From Heterodera schachtii (Eukaryota > Nematoda > Chromadorea > Rhabditida > Heteroderidae), in assembly GCA_023374025.1 (NCBI GenBank), contig SIJG01000130.1:159921-223920 (forward strand): a DNA stretch of 64,000 nt. The letters are read 5' to 3'. Positions 1 to 13,024 of the stretch are shown here, piece after piece. The position numbers were made by a program, and so were the translations under genes. How positions within the stretch are numbered: position 1 is the first letter of the stretch; each line of letters opens with the position of its first letter. The notes under the pieces are model-generated. The model was given only the letters and a program-made list of their open reading frames with translations. It made no database searches and was not told where the DNA came from.

Positions 1-3000
1 TTTCTAAGTCTGCTTTTCTATTTATGTCCTATTAATTTTAATTATTTACAAACAATTCGACAAAAAACCTACTAAAAACCTAATATAGTCTGTAAAGAAT
101 ATATAACCACTTATTAAAGAATAGTATTTGAAAATTAAATCTAATTTTAAATTTATAATTAATTTCAATAAATTTAACTAATACTTTAATAAAATTGGAA
201 TTATTTCTGTCAAGCCCAAGGCAAAATAAAAGAATTAATCATGAAAATATTTAAAGACCCAGCTATATTTTTTGGTCAAATAATAAAATCTGGCTATGTT
301 TGAAAGAATAAAGTTTTAAAATTTAAATTTATAATGAAAAAAGCCTGCGCAAGAGTAAACTTATAACGGGGAACTTGTATAAGAGAAAAAAAAATAAATT
401 TATTATGTGATTCTGTTTTGTTAAAATATAACTCATTTTTTATAATAGATATGTTTCTTTTACTTGAGTTAAATATATTTGCTTTTAGCATTATTAATTT
501 ATAATTTATTTCCATTAAAAATATGTTCACTTGAAATTTAATTTAAAAGTAGAATTTTGGAATTTTAGTGCAAAAAGGAATCTAAATATAATATAATATT
601 TTATTATTTATTTGCTTTACATTATGTAGAAACTAATTAAGATTCATTTGAAAAAAGAGAAAAATAAAGAAATTTCCATAGACCATGATGAATTGGAAAA
701 ATTGCCAACAAATAGTGGACATAATTGTGGTCCGTTTTAAATTCAATTGACAAAATCAAAGAGAAATTGTCGAAAATTTTAATAAAACTAAGAAGGAAAA
801 TCTGTGAAAAATCAATAAACTGATGATGTAAAAATGAAATTGTTGAAAAATATTTGAAAATAAAAAAAGAATTTATGAAAATGGTAAATATTCGGAGAAG
901 GAATGGAAAAATTTAAAGCAAAATTAAACCAATAATAGATTTGAGCTTTTACTTTAAACATAATAATAACAAATTTTGTAATTTGTTTTGACATTTCCAT
1001 TAATTTCTTCATTATAATTAAACTTTCACTTTTATAGTTCACAAAATAACAACGACTAAAAATAAATTACATAAATCATTTGAAAATTTAGCACAACTAA
1101 ACAAACTCTTCAAACCAATAGACTTCGACAAATTTTGTCATAAAAAAAGAATTGCGCAAGTAAAATATTTCGGATTCGCTATTAATTCAACTGTAATTAC
1201 CATAAATACAACTAAAATATTTAACTGAATAATTTGAGGAATTTAATTTAAAAATAATTAAATAGATGTTTAAATCAAAAAAGCAAATTTTCTTTATGTT
1301 TTTTGTTTGTAATTATGATTTAAAAATAATATTGATTTCATTTAAATAATTACATAAAAAATCGGTATTAAAATATCAATAATAAATTAATAACAAGTAC
1401 TACTTAATGTTTAGAATTGATTCAAAAAATCTCATAATCATACAGAACACAAATTTAAATAAAAACTTTTTAAAAGTAAAAACCTAACCGAATTTTTCCA
1501 AAAATTAAACATTATTAATCATTTAATAAACAAATATTTTTATTAAAAAATTATTATAATTTTTAGCGAAAGGAATCCAATTCCACTTAAAATTTGGAAT
1601 AAGAACTGATGCATTCAGTAGTTATTTATTATTTTTAAATTTAGTTTTAAATATTTTTATTCCGATTTTCTTTCAATTTTGACAAATTTTTAAATTTATT
1701 TAATTGACTGCACAATTAAAGCACAGACCGAAATAATTTCATAGCAAACATTACTCACAATTACGATTCTCACATTTAAAGATTTTGTAACAAAAAAATT
1801 TGAAACACAAGTAATGCTATGCATGGCTATTGTGCAAAATTCATAAGAACTTAAATGCAATAATGAATCGAAGGGAATTCTTAAGAAATAAAGTTCATAA
1901 AAACATTTAATTCTACTAATTAGCAAAAACTAAATTAAAAAATGAAAACAATTTTAACAAAAGACGAAAAAATAAAAATGATTGTGGTCCGTAATATAAA
2001 TTAAATCTATTAGTACTTTTGCTATATATGGATCTGCATACAAAATGGCCTATTTAAGAATAATTGCACAAAAATAAATTAAATAATTTTGTTATTAAAC
2101 AATAGCAATTATTATACTAAATCTTATAAGATAAAAAAAGTATTAAAAAACCAATAGATTTCACTTATTAAATAATTTAATTTTTTATAATAAACATCAT
2201 ATCATACTTGATTTGATTTTGTTAATTGGGTTTTTAACTTACAAAAAAGCCTTAATTGAGATTGCGAATATACAAGTAATTCTGTTATATTTTATTAAAT
2301 GTGATGAATTATTTAAAAATATAAGTGTAAATCTTTAAAAACAAAATTATTTATTAGAATATTATATTATATGTAATTAACATTATAAAGAACTGAATGA
2401 AAAGGTAATTTTTTATTTTTGTATTTGAATATTGCAATATCTTAATTAAAAAAAATGTTAACAGGCAAAGTAATGAATAATGGAAAATATACAATACCCT
2501 TAAAAGTATAATTTGAAAATTTAAAAAGAATTCCCAGTTTTACCGAAATTATGGCATGGTTTTAGTTAAAATAGCAAGTATAATTAATGTATGGTAAAAT
2601 AAAGAAAATTTCATGGTTAAAATCAAAACTTTATAAAGACAGCCAAAAAATATAAATCACATAAGATATAAATATATAAAACAATTTTATTTATGACCTT
2701 TATTTCCTTTAAAATTTAAAACAAATTACGTGAATTTACATCAACAAAAAAAGCATGAAAATTATTAGTTTAATTTAAAAAATTAAAAATATGTGTAAAA
2801 ATTGAAATATAAAAAATATAATATGAAAGAAAAATAAAGAAAATACTTATTCAATTTTGCCTTTGTTTCCGATAAAAATAATTTTAAATAAAATAAAATG
2901 AAGCCAAAATATATTATAATAAATCGAAAAATTAAAGATCTTTTAAATAAAGATAAAAAGCTTAATAAATAAAAATTAAGATATACAATAAATATAATTA

Positions 3001-3364
3001 ATAAAATCAAAAGCTGAATAAATTATGCGTGCACCAATTCACATAAATTAAATTACATTCAAATATTTTGTAATTAAAGCAGAATATTGTTTAAAGTGGA
3101 CGAAAAAAAAAATTCCGTTGATTTTTTTTCTTTAGCAAATTTTTGTTTATTTATCGGGTTTTGTGGCCTTGAATTTAATTAGATGAAACTAAAAAATATG
3201 TCACTAGGTCACTTAATCTTGTGATTTTGTTAAAAAAAATTTTTTTTTTGACGCAACAAAAGAAATTGGCTAGAAAATCAATTGTTCATATGATAATTTG
3301 CGACCAAAAGTAGAAAAAACCTTTATGCCAAATAATTAATGTATATGGGGAAAAAGATTATTAT
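1..3364. other. AT-rich gene desert
   Basis: Very AT-rich sequence with dense A and T runs and stops in all frames. The only open frames are short, Phe/Ile/Tyr/Asn/Lys-rich stretches on the minus strand that follow from base composition. I see no splice-bounded exon, tRNA, transposon end or tandem repeat here. Confidence 0.7.
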
Positions 3365-3611
3365 TTCTAGAGATCGGACCGGTCGGTTTTTTTCGGTATT
3401 TTTCGGTTTTTGGTTTCGGTTTTTGACCGAAAAAAACCGACCGAGAAAATTTTGAGTTTTTCGGTTTTTTTCGGTTTCGGTTTTTTTTCGGTTTTTAACC
3501 GAAACCGACCGACCGAAATAATCAGAAAACCGAAAAAACCGACCGACTTTTATCAAAAAACAGTTGGCCATTTTCTTAACAAAATTCATTAAAAATTCAT
3601 AAAAATTTCCC

Positions 3612-3637
3612 CCGGCGGCGCCTATCGGCACCGCCGC
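3612..3637 (+). repeat. GC hairpin repeat, copy 1
   Basis: One of about nine copies of a 26-base imperfect palindrome: arms CCGGCGG and CCGCCGG, an inner GCC/GGC pair and a TATC loop. It stands out against very AT-rich surroundings. Here it is followed by a long C-run. Confidence 0.85.
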
Positions 3638-3710
3638 CCCCCCCCCCCCAAAACCTATCTTTTCTTAAAAAAATAAGCCCAAAATCTCAAAATTTGTTAT
3701 TTTTTGACAA

Positions 3711-3790
3711 AATCAGTTAAAAAATAGCATTAAAATTATAAAAAAAAATTTGAACACCTTTCTTCATTGCACATGCGCAGAAAAAATGCA
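3711..3790 (+). repeat. 80-bp direct repeat, copy 1 (copy 2 at 4,614-4,693)
   Basis: The segment runs from AATCAGTTAAAAAA to CATGCGCAGAAAAAAT and recurs about 900 bp downstream with a few differences. Copy 1 is the tail of the element ending at 3,812. Copy 2 is therefore probably a truncated relict of the same family. Both contain CATTGCACATGCGCAG. Confidence 0.8.
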
Positions 3791-3812
3791 TATGCCTCAA
3801 AATGCGATCTCT

Positions 3813-5204
3813 AATCATAATATTTATTTAACTACTTTTAAGTTTATAATAAATATTTTATGTCTTTTATTTTAATATTTATGATTTTTTAGCATTTGAA
3901 TAATTTCAACGCAAAGTTATTATCCATATCCGTAAAATTTTGATTGCTTTAGTTTATTTAGAAGCATATTTTAACTATTACCCTATTGATTTATGTTGAA
4001 TTCAAAAAACAAAGCATAACTGTTATCGAATAATATTTGAAAAATGTAATTTATTATTTCTATGATGTAAAAATTATGATGCAATTTTAATTTTGATTTC
4101 TTTTATTTAAATGAAGAAGTTCTGTGAATTTATTGTAATTTTGGTTAATTTTAAAAAAAATCTATCTTAAACATTTTCAATTTGAATTTATAAAAAGTAT
4201 CATTCTATAATTGCGCATTAATAAATTTAACTTAGGTATAAAAATTATAAGCATCATTTTTATTTTTCAAATTACAGGTATTATTAACTTTATACTTTGT
4301 ATTTTGTATTCTTTATATGCGCTAATATTTGAAAAATCAATACTAATATGTTATATGCTTATTGATTTAACCCTAATTTAAATTCCAAATTTTCTATTTT
4401 GAACATATGACCATTTTAGGTATATTCTGTTGTTATTTGTGTAAATATTTTTTAAGTCACATATCATCACCGAAATTGCAAAAAATAGAACTAGTCCAAT
4501 GCAAACAAGGAACAACGGTCTAATTAAATGCAAAGTTTAAGGAATTTTATTAAATTTTGGTTTATATAATACATATTTTAATTTAAATCATTATTTTAAT
4601 TACTTTCTAGGAAAATCAGTTAAAAACTAGCATTAAAATTATAAAAAATATTTGAACCTCTTTCTTCATTGCACATGCGCAGAAAAAATATGCAAAAGAA
4701 TATAATTTATATCCATTTTTATAACATATTAGGTTATTAATTTTCAAAAAGATAATATTGTCCATTTTCTTTCTTTATATATTTTTTCTATTGAAAGCGG
4801 GTTTTTTTCTTTGTACAAAGATACGATTATTGTTTAAAGAGCATTTTACTTATTTAAATAGATTACATTTTCATAATTTTTTTTTAATTTTTTATAAATA
4901 TTTTTTGTGTTTTTGGTTTTTTTTATTTTGAGTCAATCCTGAGTTGAACGTAACTTAACCCGGTTGACTACCCTCAGCTGCGGGTAACTTTTCAACCCGC
5001 ACCTAATAAAAGTTCATAGAATTAAATTAGGTATTGAAAGAGTTATGAATAGAAAATTCAATCATCACTATTTGTAAGGTAATTTCATTATAGTGATACT
5101 AAAAGTTTTGTATTAGTCACTAGTCACTATTTTGGACTTTTTTAAACTATTTTGGCACTTTTTCTCACTATTTAAAAAAAATGATTTTTGGCTTTCTTTT
5201 TTCA
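3813..5204. other. AT-rich spacer with repeat fragments
   Basis: No gene. It holds the second 80-bp repeat copy (4,614-4,693), a short GC-richer patch (about 4,945-5,010) resembling a transposon edge, and a stretch around 5,090-5,170 rich in TAGTCACTA/CACTATTTTGG words. That stretch looks like the inverted relative of the TAGTGACGAAATAGTG-rich patch at 26,310-26,475. Confidence 0.5.
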
Positions 5205-8200
5205 TTTCACAAGTATTAATAGATATTCCGTGTATTCAGCATTAAGCCAAGGCAGTTCGATTGCTTAAATATTTTTAGAACTTATACATATTTTTTCGAA
5301 TTGGATTGTACTGAGAATGATTTTGCACAAGTATTGATAGATATCCGTGTATTCAGCATTAAGCCAAGTCAGGTTCGATAGCTAAATATTTTTAGAACTT
5401 ATACATATTTTTTCATTGGATTGTACTGTTTTTTCACAAGTATTAATAGATATTCCGTGTATTCAGCATTAAGCCAAGGCAGTTCGATTGCTTAAATATT
5501 TTTAGAACTTATACATATTTTTCGATTGGATTGTACGAGAAGATATTACAGTATGATAGATTCCGTGTATTCAGCATTAAGCCAAGGCAGTTCGATTGCT
5601 TAAATATTTTTAGAATTATACATATTTTTCGAATTGGATTGTACTGAGAAGGATTTTTCACAAGTATTGATAGATATTCCGTGTATTAAGCATTTAAGCC
5701 AAGGCAGTTCGATTGCTTAAATATTTTTAGAACTCTATACATATTTTTTCGATTGGATTGTACTGAGAATGATTTTTCCCAAGTATTTGATAGGATATTT
5801 TTCAGTGTATTCAGCATTAAGCCAAGGCAGTTCGATTGCTTAAATATTTTTAGAACTTATACATATTTTTTTGAATTGGATTGTACTGAGAATGATTTTT
5901 CACAAGTATTAATAGATATTCCGTGTATTCAGCATTTTAAGCCAAGACAGTTCGATTTCTTAAATATTTTTAGAACTTATACATATTTTTTCGCATTGGA
6001 TTGTACTGAGAATGATTTTTCACAAGTATTAATAGATATTCCGTGTATTCAGCATTAAGCCAAGGCAGTTCGATTGCTTAAATATTTTTAGAACTTATAC
6101 ATATTTTTTCGCATTGGATTGTACTGAGAATGATTTTTCACAAGTATTGATAGATATTCAGTGTATTCAGCATTAAGCCAAGGCAGTTCGATTGCTTAAA
6201 TATTTTTAGAACTTATACATATTTTTTCGAATTGGATTGTACTGAGAATGATTTTTCACAAGTATTGATAGATATTCCGTGTATTCAGCATTAAGCCAAG
6301 GCAGTTCGATTGCTTAAATATTTTTAGAACTTATACATATTTTTTCGAATTGGATTGTACTGAGAAGGATTTTTCACAAGTATTGATAGATATTCCGTGT
6401 ATTCAGCATTAAGCCAAGGCAGTTCGATTGCTTAAATATTTTTAGAACTTATACATATTTTTTCGCATTGGATTGTACTGAGAATGATTTTTCACAAGTA
6501 TTAATAGATATTCCGTGTATTCAGCATTAAGCCAAGGCAGTTCGATTGCTTAAATATTTTTAGAACTTATACATATTTTTTCGAATTGGATTGTACTGAG
6601 AATGATTTTTCACAAGTATTGAATAGATATTCCGTGTATTCAGCATTAAGCCAAGGCAGTTCGATTGCTTAAATATTTTTAGAACTTATACATATTTTTT
6701 CGCATTGGATTGTACTGAGAATGATTTTTCACAAGTATTAATAGATATTCCGTGTATTCAGCATTAAGCCAAGGCAGTTCGATTGCTTAAATATTTTTAG
6801 AACTTATACATATTTTTTCGAATTGGATTGTACTGAGAATGATTTTTCACAAGTATTAATAGATATTCCGTGTATTCAGCATTAAGCCAAGGCAGTTCGA
6901 TTGCTTAAATATTTTTAGAACTTATACATATTTTTTCGCATTGGATTGTACTGAGAATGATTTTTCACAAGTATTGATAGATATTCAGTGTATTCAGCAT
7001 TAAGCCAAGGCAGTTCGATTGCTTAAATATTTTTAGAACTTATACATATTTTTTCGAATTGGATTGTACTGAGAATGATTTTTCACAAGTATTAATAGAT
7101 ATTCCGTGTATTCAGCATTAAGCCAAGGCAGTTCGATTGCTTAAATATTTTTAGAACTTATACATATTTTTTCGCATTGGATTGTACTGAGAATGATTTT
7201 TCACAAGTATTGATAGATATTCCGTGTATTCAGCATTAAGCCAAGGCAGTTCGATTGCTTAAATATTTTTAGAACTTATACATATTTTTTCGCATTGGAT
7301 TGTACTGAGAATGATTTTTCACAAGTATTGATAGATATTCCGTGTATTCAGCATTAAGCCAAGGCAGTTCGATTGCTTAAATATTTTTAGAACTTATACA
7401 TATTTTTTCGCATTGGATTGTACTGAGAATGATTTTTCACAAGTATTAATAGATATTCCGTGTATTCAGCATTAAGCCAAGGCAGTTCGATTGCTTAAAT
7501 ATTTTTAGAACTTATACATATTTTTTCGAATTGGATTGTACTGAGAATGATTTTTCACAAGTATTAATAGATATTCCGTGTATTCAGCATTAAGCCAAGG
7601 CAGTTCGATTGCTTAAATATTTTTAGAACTTATACATATTTTTTCGAATTGGATTGTACTGAGAATGATTTTTCACAAGTATTAATAGATATTCCGTGTA
7701 TTCAGCATTAAGCCAAGGCAGTTCGATTGCTTAAATATTTTTAGAACTTATACATATTTTTTCGAATTGGATTGTACTGAGAATGATTTTTCACAAGTAT
7801 TAATAGATATTCCGTGTATTCAGCATTAAGCCAAGACAGTTCGATTGCTTAAATATTTTTAGAACTTATACATATTTTTTCGAATTGGATTGTACTGAGA
7901 ATGATTTTTCACAAGTATTAATAGATATTCCGTGTATTCAGCATTAAGCCAAGGCAGTTCGATTGCTTAAATATTTTTAGAACTTATACATATTTTTTCG
8001 CATTGGATTGTACTGAGAATGATTTTTCACAAGTATTAATAGATATTCCGTGTATTCAGCATTAAGCCAAGGCAGTTCGATTGCTTAAATATTTTTAGAA
8101 CTTATACATATTTTTTCGAATTGGATTGTACTGAGCATGATTTTTCACAAGTATTAATAGATATTCCGTGTTTTCAGCATTAAGCCAAGGCAGTTCGATT

Positions 8201-9400
8201 GCTTAAATATTTTTAGAACTTATACATATTTTTTCGAATTGGATTGTACTGAGAATGATTTTTCACAAGTATTAATAGATATTCCGTGTATTCAGCATTA
8301 AGCCAAGGACAGTTCGATTGCTTAAATATTTTTAGAACTTATACATATTTTTTCGAATTGGATTGTACTGAGAATGATTTTTCACAAGTATTAATAGATA
8401 TTCCGTGTATTCAGCATTAAGCCAAGACAGTTCGATTGCTTAAATATTTTTAGAACTTATACATATTTTTTCGAATTGGATTGTACTGAGAAGGATTTTT
8501 CACAAGTATTGATAGATATTCCGTGTATTCAGCATTAAGCCAAGGCAGTTCGATTGCTTAAATATTTTTAGAACATTATACATATTTTTTCGAATTGGAT
8601 TGTACTGAGCATGATTTTTCATAAGTATTGATAGATATTCAGTGTATTCAGCATTAAGCCAAGGCAGTTCGATTGCTTAAATATTTTTAGAACTTATACA
8701 TATTTTTTCGAATTGGATTGTACTGAGAAGGATTTTTCACAAGTATTGATAGATATTCCGTGTATTCAGCATTAAGCCAAGGCAGTTCGATTGCTTAAAT
8801 ATTTTTAGAACATTATACATATTTTTTCGAATTGGATTGTACTGAGCATGATTTTTCACAAGTATTAATAGATATTCCGTGTTTTCAGCATTAAGCCAAG
8901 GCAGTTCGATTGCTTAAATATTTTTAGAACTTATACATATTTTTTCGAATTGGATTGTACTGAGAATGATTTTTCAAAGTATTAATAGATATTCCGTGTA
9001 TTCAGCATTAAGCCAAGACAGTTCGATTGCTTAAATATTTTTAGAACTTATACATATTTTTTCGAATTGGATTGTACTGAGAATGATTTTTCACAAGAAT
9101 TAATAGATATTCCGTGTATTCAGCATTAAGCCAAGACAGTTCGATTGCTTAAATATTTTTAGAACTTATACATATTTTTTCGAATTGGATTGTACTGAGA
9201 ATGATTTTTCACAAGTATTAATAGATATTCCGTGTATTCAGCATTAAGCCAAGGCAGTTCGATTGCTTAAATATTTTTAGAACTTATACATATTTTTTCG
9301 AATTGGATTGTACTGAGAAGGATTTTTCACAAGTATTGATAGATATTCCGTGTATTCAGCATTAAGCCAAGGCAGTTCGATTGCTTAAATATTTTTAGAA
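5205..9400. repeat. Satellite array 1: 118-bp unit, about 35.6 copies
   Basis: Head-to-tail tandem repeat. The word GATTTTTCAC recurs at 6,841 and 6,959, giving a 118-bp period that holds through most of the array. Landmarks in each unit are ATATTCCGTGTATTCAGC, AAGCCAAGGCAGTTCGAT and TTCGAATTGGATTGTACTG. The left edge (5,205-5,950) has many indels, while the centre and right are nearly uniform, as expected if unequal exchange homogenises the interior. Variant sites (GAATTGG/GCATTGG, GTATTGATAG/GTATTAATAG) alternate over about 6,465-7,174, suggesting a partial 236-bp dimer. The array ends abruptly at 9,400. No coding role: the unit is not a multiple of three. Confidence 0.98.
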
Positions 9401-9984
9401 TTGAAATATTATAAATCATCGTTTATTTTATTAAAAAATTATAATATAAACAGCTAATCACAAGCTTCACTTTATTACAAAGCCTAAACAATGATTAACT
9501 GCCGAAACAAACATTTTAACCTGAGCACATTACAAGTTAGTTAATGAACTTAAAACACTACGATTTGGAGTACTTTACTGATGATGGCCACCTCCAATTC
9601 CCAAATCTCAAGGGAATCCATATTAAACTATTAAAAAACTTGTGAATGATTTAATATTAATAACTAAAAAATAAATATTAGCATAATAGGAATATCAAAA
9701 GAAAATATTAAAAAGCCCAGTAAAAATAAAATGACAAACAGTAGTATTTGATAGATTAAAACTTCAAGACCAAAATAATGTGCAATAACTGCTAAAATAT
9801 ACAACTATGAATAACAATAAATTTCATATAAACTGAGTTTTTATGAGCTACTATTTAAAAATATACGAATATTAACTAATATAATTTTCGGTAAAGTGTT
9901 CATAAATAATGTTTTTTAGTTTTTAAATATCACAAAAAAATTAAATTAATTTAAAAATAGCATAATAAAAATTAATAATATAGT
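9401..9984. other. AT-rich spacer
   Basis: Unique-looking AT-rich sequence between satellite 1 and the GC-enriched patch at 9,985. Nothing recognisable. Confidence 0.6.
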
Positions 9985-10365
9985 GAGGGAGGCGCGTGGG
10001 TCCCCCAGACGACTCACCGCTTCCGAATAAATGGGGAGGACGATTTGGGAGGACGGATCCCGGGCCCTGGGATCGATGGTTAAATCCCCCAAATTGCCTC
10101 GATGTTAAAAGACTAATTTATTCTCCGGATAAAATATGTGATCGAAATATTCCATGGACGGACGATATGAGAAAAGTGAATTAATTGATCGATGGTAAAT
10201 CCGATGACTCCGACGACTAACTGATCGTTGGGGAAAGGAAAAGTGTGAAGAGAACGGAAAAGGGGCGGGGATGAAAGAGATAAGAAAAGCGATAGTGGAA
10301 AGATGGAAAGTCCGGCTGCTGAGGGAAATGAAATTGTTTTTAAGGGTGGGCCAATCCCTTACAAT
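9985..10365. other. GC-enriched island of unknown origin
   Basis: About 380 bp of markedly higher GC than its surroundings. It contains an inverted repeat GATCCC...GGGATC (about 10,056-10,075) and a direct repeat of GATCGATGGT(T)AAATCC (about 10,071 and 10,188). The plus strand has a 62-codon open frame (9,996-10,184) with a Trp- and Pro-rich start and no ATG start. It could be an exon relict or part of a mobile element. I do not recognise it and see no convincing splice sites. Confidence 0.4.
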
Positions 10366-11880
10366 TTATTAAATAGAAAACGCTGCAACGGCGACATAAC
10401 ATTCATCTTAACGATACATGAAAAAGAATAAAAAATAGAGATATTATAATTAAAAAATGTCTGGCATAAACAGTTGCTGAACAGGTGGGTCCATATACAA
10501 GAAGAAATATACAAATAAAAATAAAATTAATATCTGTTAATAGGTGAGAATAAATATTTTAAACTAATATTAATTACAAAATAAAATAGACAAAATGTTC
10601 AGAAAAAAATAAAACATTTTTAAATAATAAATATACATTAAATATTAAAGTTATTTCATAATATTAGAAAATAAATCTATCTGAACACTAATAATAAAAG
10701 AAAAAAAAACCATATTAATAACCTTATTATAATACCTCCATTCAAGAGAAATAGAAATTATAACAAAAATTCAAAGTCTCGGTTTTTCAACGTTGGGTTA
10801 TTAATTATCAGGTTAATAGAAATACATTTTGGTTAGAAAATTTTCTGCAAGTCTAACAGTTAAAAAAAAGTGTGGCGCCAAAGGACTATATCTTATTTGG
10901 GTCCCCGTCCAATGCCTTTGCAGGCGCAACACTCAAAAAGCAAATAAAGTATATTACAATTTAGTATAATTTATAAAACAAAAGCAACGGACAATTTATT
11001 TCTATTTTATTTGATTTTCATATTTAAGAAGCATCTGTCTTTTTAGTTTATAATTAGATTTAAAAGATTAGCATGAAGTGAACTTAATTTTATTTTCATC
11101 TGGGATTTATTATTCTTATAATATTCAACAATTTAGAAACTTGTCCATTTTCAAAAGACATATTAAATTTGTATTTTACACAGAACAACAATTTTATTAA
11201 AAAATAATTAAAATGTAAATTGCAATATGAGTATATTAGCAAAAACGCTTCATGAGTATTAATTAAATATTAAGTTCATTAATGTTTTTTTTTTTCATAA
11301 ATGAAATATATTCAAACTTTCCTAAAAATTATTATTAAATTCAAATATAATTTTCCATAGTCATTATCATGAAATTTTACATAATTCTTTACAATCCAAA
11401 GGTTTCATCTCCACGAATCATTTGTAACATTATGAATCGTTTACTAACAAATGAAAGATAAAACAATAATTTTAAAAATCTGTAAAATGAAACAAAAAAA
11501 CAGTAAATTTTTTTTAAAACAATAGATAAAATAATAAAAAAACAATTTCAATTAAAATTTTTAAAATGACTAAAAAAATAATCAGCAATTAATTATAAGT
11601 CTAAATGTTCGTTTATATCAGAGTTCCCAAGTTTTTTTTTTTAAATAAAGACAAACGATACTAAAACTAAGATTTGGACTCCAAAAAAAGATTTCTTTCT
11701 AAAAATAATTAGCGCAAAAGAAACGCAATAAAATACATGAAAATCGATTTAAAACAACATTTTATTAGCGTGAAAACATTGCCTGTCAACTGAAAATTTT
11801 AAAAATCAGCATTTTGCCGACAAAAAATGATTTTAAAATTTTACTCAAAATTTAAAAAATCAATAAAAATGTTTTTTTTG
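10366..11880. other. AT-rich spacer
   Basis: No gene. The only structured item is the hairpin at 10,869-10,933, listed separately. The rest is A/T-run-rich sequence with stops in every frame. Confidence 0.6.
10869..10933. other. Long isolated hairpin, possible small-RNA precursor
   Basis: AGTGTGGCGCCAAAGG (10,869-10,884) pairs with CCTTTGCAGGCGCAACACT (10,915-10,933). This gives about 15 pairs interrupted by one mismatch and a 3-base bulge around a loop of about 30 bases containing TTTGGGTCCCC. It is the only GC-rich stem within about 0.9 kb. Size and bulge geometry would suit a small hairpin RNA or a solo foldback element. Neither expression nor family can be judged from sequence. Confidence 0.35.
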
Positions 11881-12330
11881 CGGCGCGCTTTTTCCAAAAA
11901 AAAATTAGAGTATATGAGGCCGGCGGTGCCGATAAGCGCTGCCGAGAAATTTTTTGTAATATTTAATGCGATTTGCTAACAGATTTTGTCTAAAAAAAAA
12001 CTTTGGAGATAGGGGGGGGGGGAAGGCGGTGCCGATAGGCGCCGCCGGGTAAATTTTTTTTGAAAATTTGAAGCAATTAGTTAACAGATTTGCGCAAAAT
12101 TATCCAAATTTTGTGTTTTTTAGGAAAAAATTTCAGAAAATTGTAAAATTGTGTTTGGGCAGTTACACTATTTGTTAACAGATTTTCACCAAAAATGACC
12201 AATTTTTACGGTTTTAAGCCATTTTCTTAAGAAAAAAAAATAAGTTTTTGGGGGCCGGCGGTGCCGAAAGGCGCCGCCGGGAAAATTTTTTTGAAATTGG
12301 GAGTTTTGGTAGCATTTATATCAGCGAAAT
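11881..12330 (-). repeat. Cluster of three GC hairpin repeats, minus orientation
   Basis: Copies of the 26-base hairpin lie at 11,920-11,945 (degenerate), 12,023-12,048 (after a G-run) and 12,255-12,280. Between them recurs a companion block of the form TTGTTAACAGATTTT...CAAAAATGACC (about 11,975, 12,080 and 12,172). The complete repeat unit is therefore longer than the hairpin, roughly 100-130 bp, and partly tandem. Same family as 53,969-54,128. Confidence 0.8.
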
Positions 12331-12998
12331 AAATCATTAAGCACAAAAAAATTTAAAAAGTTTGGGGAAGCCTAAAATAAAGGATAATCTTTAAAAAAAG
12401 GACACTTGGGAACTCTGGTTTATATTAATGATTAGCAAATAGTGTTATCATTAAACAAAAAAATTTAAATAAATAAAAAATCAGCACGAGATGAGCTCGG
12501 CGTATCTACGACCTACATAGAGTTACAGAGCATGAGATAAAATTGAAAAAAATGATATTTAATTTATATTAAATTTATATAATAACGCGAGAGTTACACT
12601 TTAAAATTTTTTTTTTTAATAAAAATCTATATTTAAAATAAATTCTTTTTTATTGAATCGTCATTGTCCTCATAATAGTGGAAAGATAAAAACAAAAATT
12701 TAAAAAATCTGAAAAAGGAAACTAAAAAAATTAGCAGAAAATTTCTAAAAACCAAAAGTTATAATAAAAATTAATTAAATATAAAAAAAATTAGCATAAA
12801 AACATTCAGAAATTATAAGTCAATATTAATTTATGAACTTTTTGGTGACTTTTTTTTTTTTTGTCTTTTTTGCGATTTTGGTGCCTTTTCCGGACATAAT
12901 TTTAATGTCTTTTTTGACGTTTTATGCCCTTTTCATGAATTTTCAGTATTTTTAAAAAAATAGGTTTTTGAAAATTTTGCTTTTAATTGCAAATTTTT
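12331..12998. other. AT-rich spacer
   Basis: No gene. T-rich stretch at about 12,840-12,940 with repeated GACTTTTTT/GTCTTTTTT words resembles the low-complexity stretch near 61,520-61,660, suggesting a shared old repeat. Confidence 0.5.
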
Positions 12999-13024
12999 CC
13001 GGCGGCGCCTATCTGCACCGCCGG
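12999..13024 (+). repeat. GC hairpin repeat, copy 5
   Basis: 26-base palindrome with intact CCGGCGG/CCGCCGG arms; loop ATCT variant. Flanked by AT-rich sequence and a short C-run. Confidence 0.85.

Larger units (their letters stand above)
3369..3812. mobile_element. Degenerate TIR element with CGGTTTTT/AAAACCG subterminal repeats
   Basis: The left part (3,375-3,545) is built from irregular repeats of CGGTTTTT, ACCGA and CCGACCGA, first in one orientation and then the other. The ends carry an 8-base inverted match (AGAGATCG at 3,369-3,376, CGATCTCT at 3,805-3,812). A GC hairpin and a C-run lie inside (3,612-3,650). I find no clear target duplication and no transposase. The layout, with repetitive subterminal GC blocks around an AT-rich core, resembles the better-defined element at 15,215-16,206. 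The 102- and 60-codon open frames here are products of the repeats. Confidence 0.45.

Noticed and set aside
5753..6058. 101-codon open frame inside satellite 1
   Set aside because: The 118-bp unit is not a multiple of three; the frame exists only because of indels in edge units and is not repeated elsewhere in the array.
5205..9400. CRISPR-like array
   Set aside because: Repeats are contiguous 118-bp units with no unique spacers, in a eukaryotic genome.
5205..9400. RNA polymerase III B box (CAGTTCGATTGC) in each satellite 1 unit
   Set aside because: Match to the B-box consensus is partial and no A box lies at the right distance.
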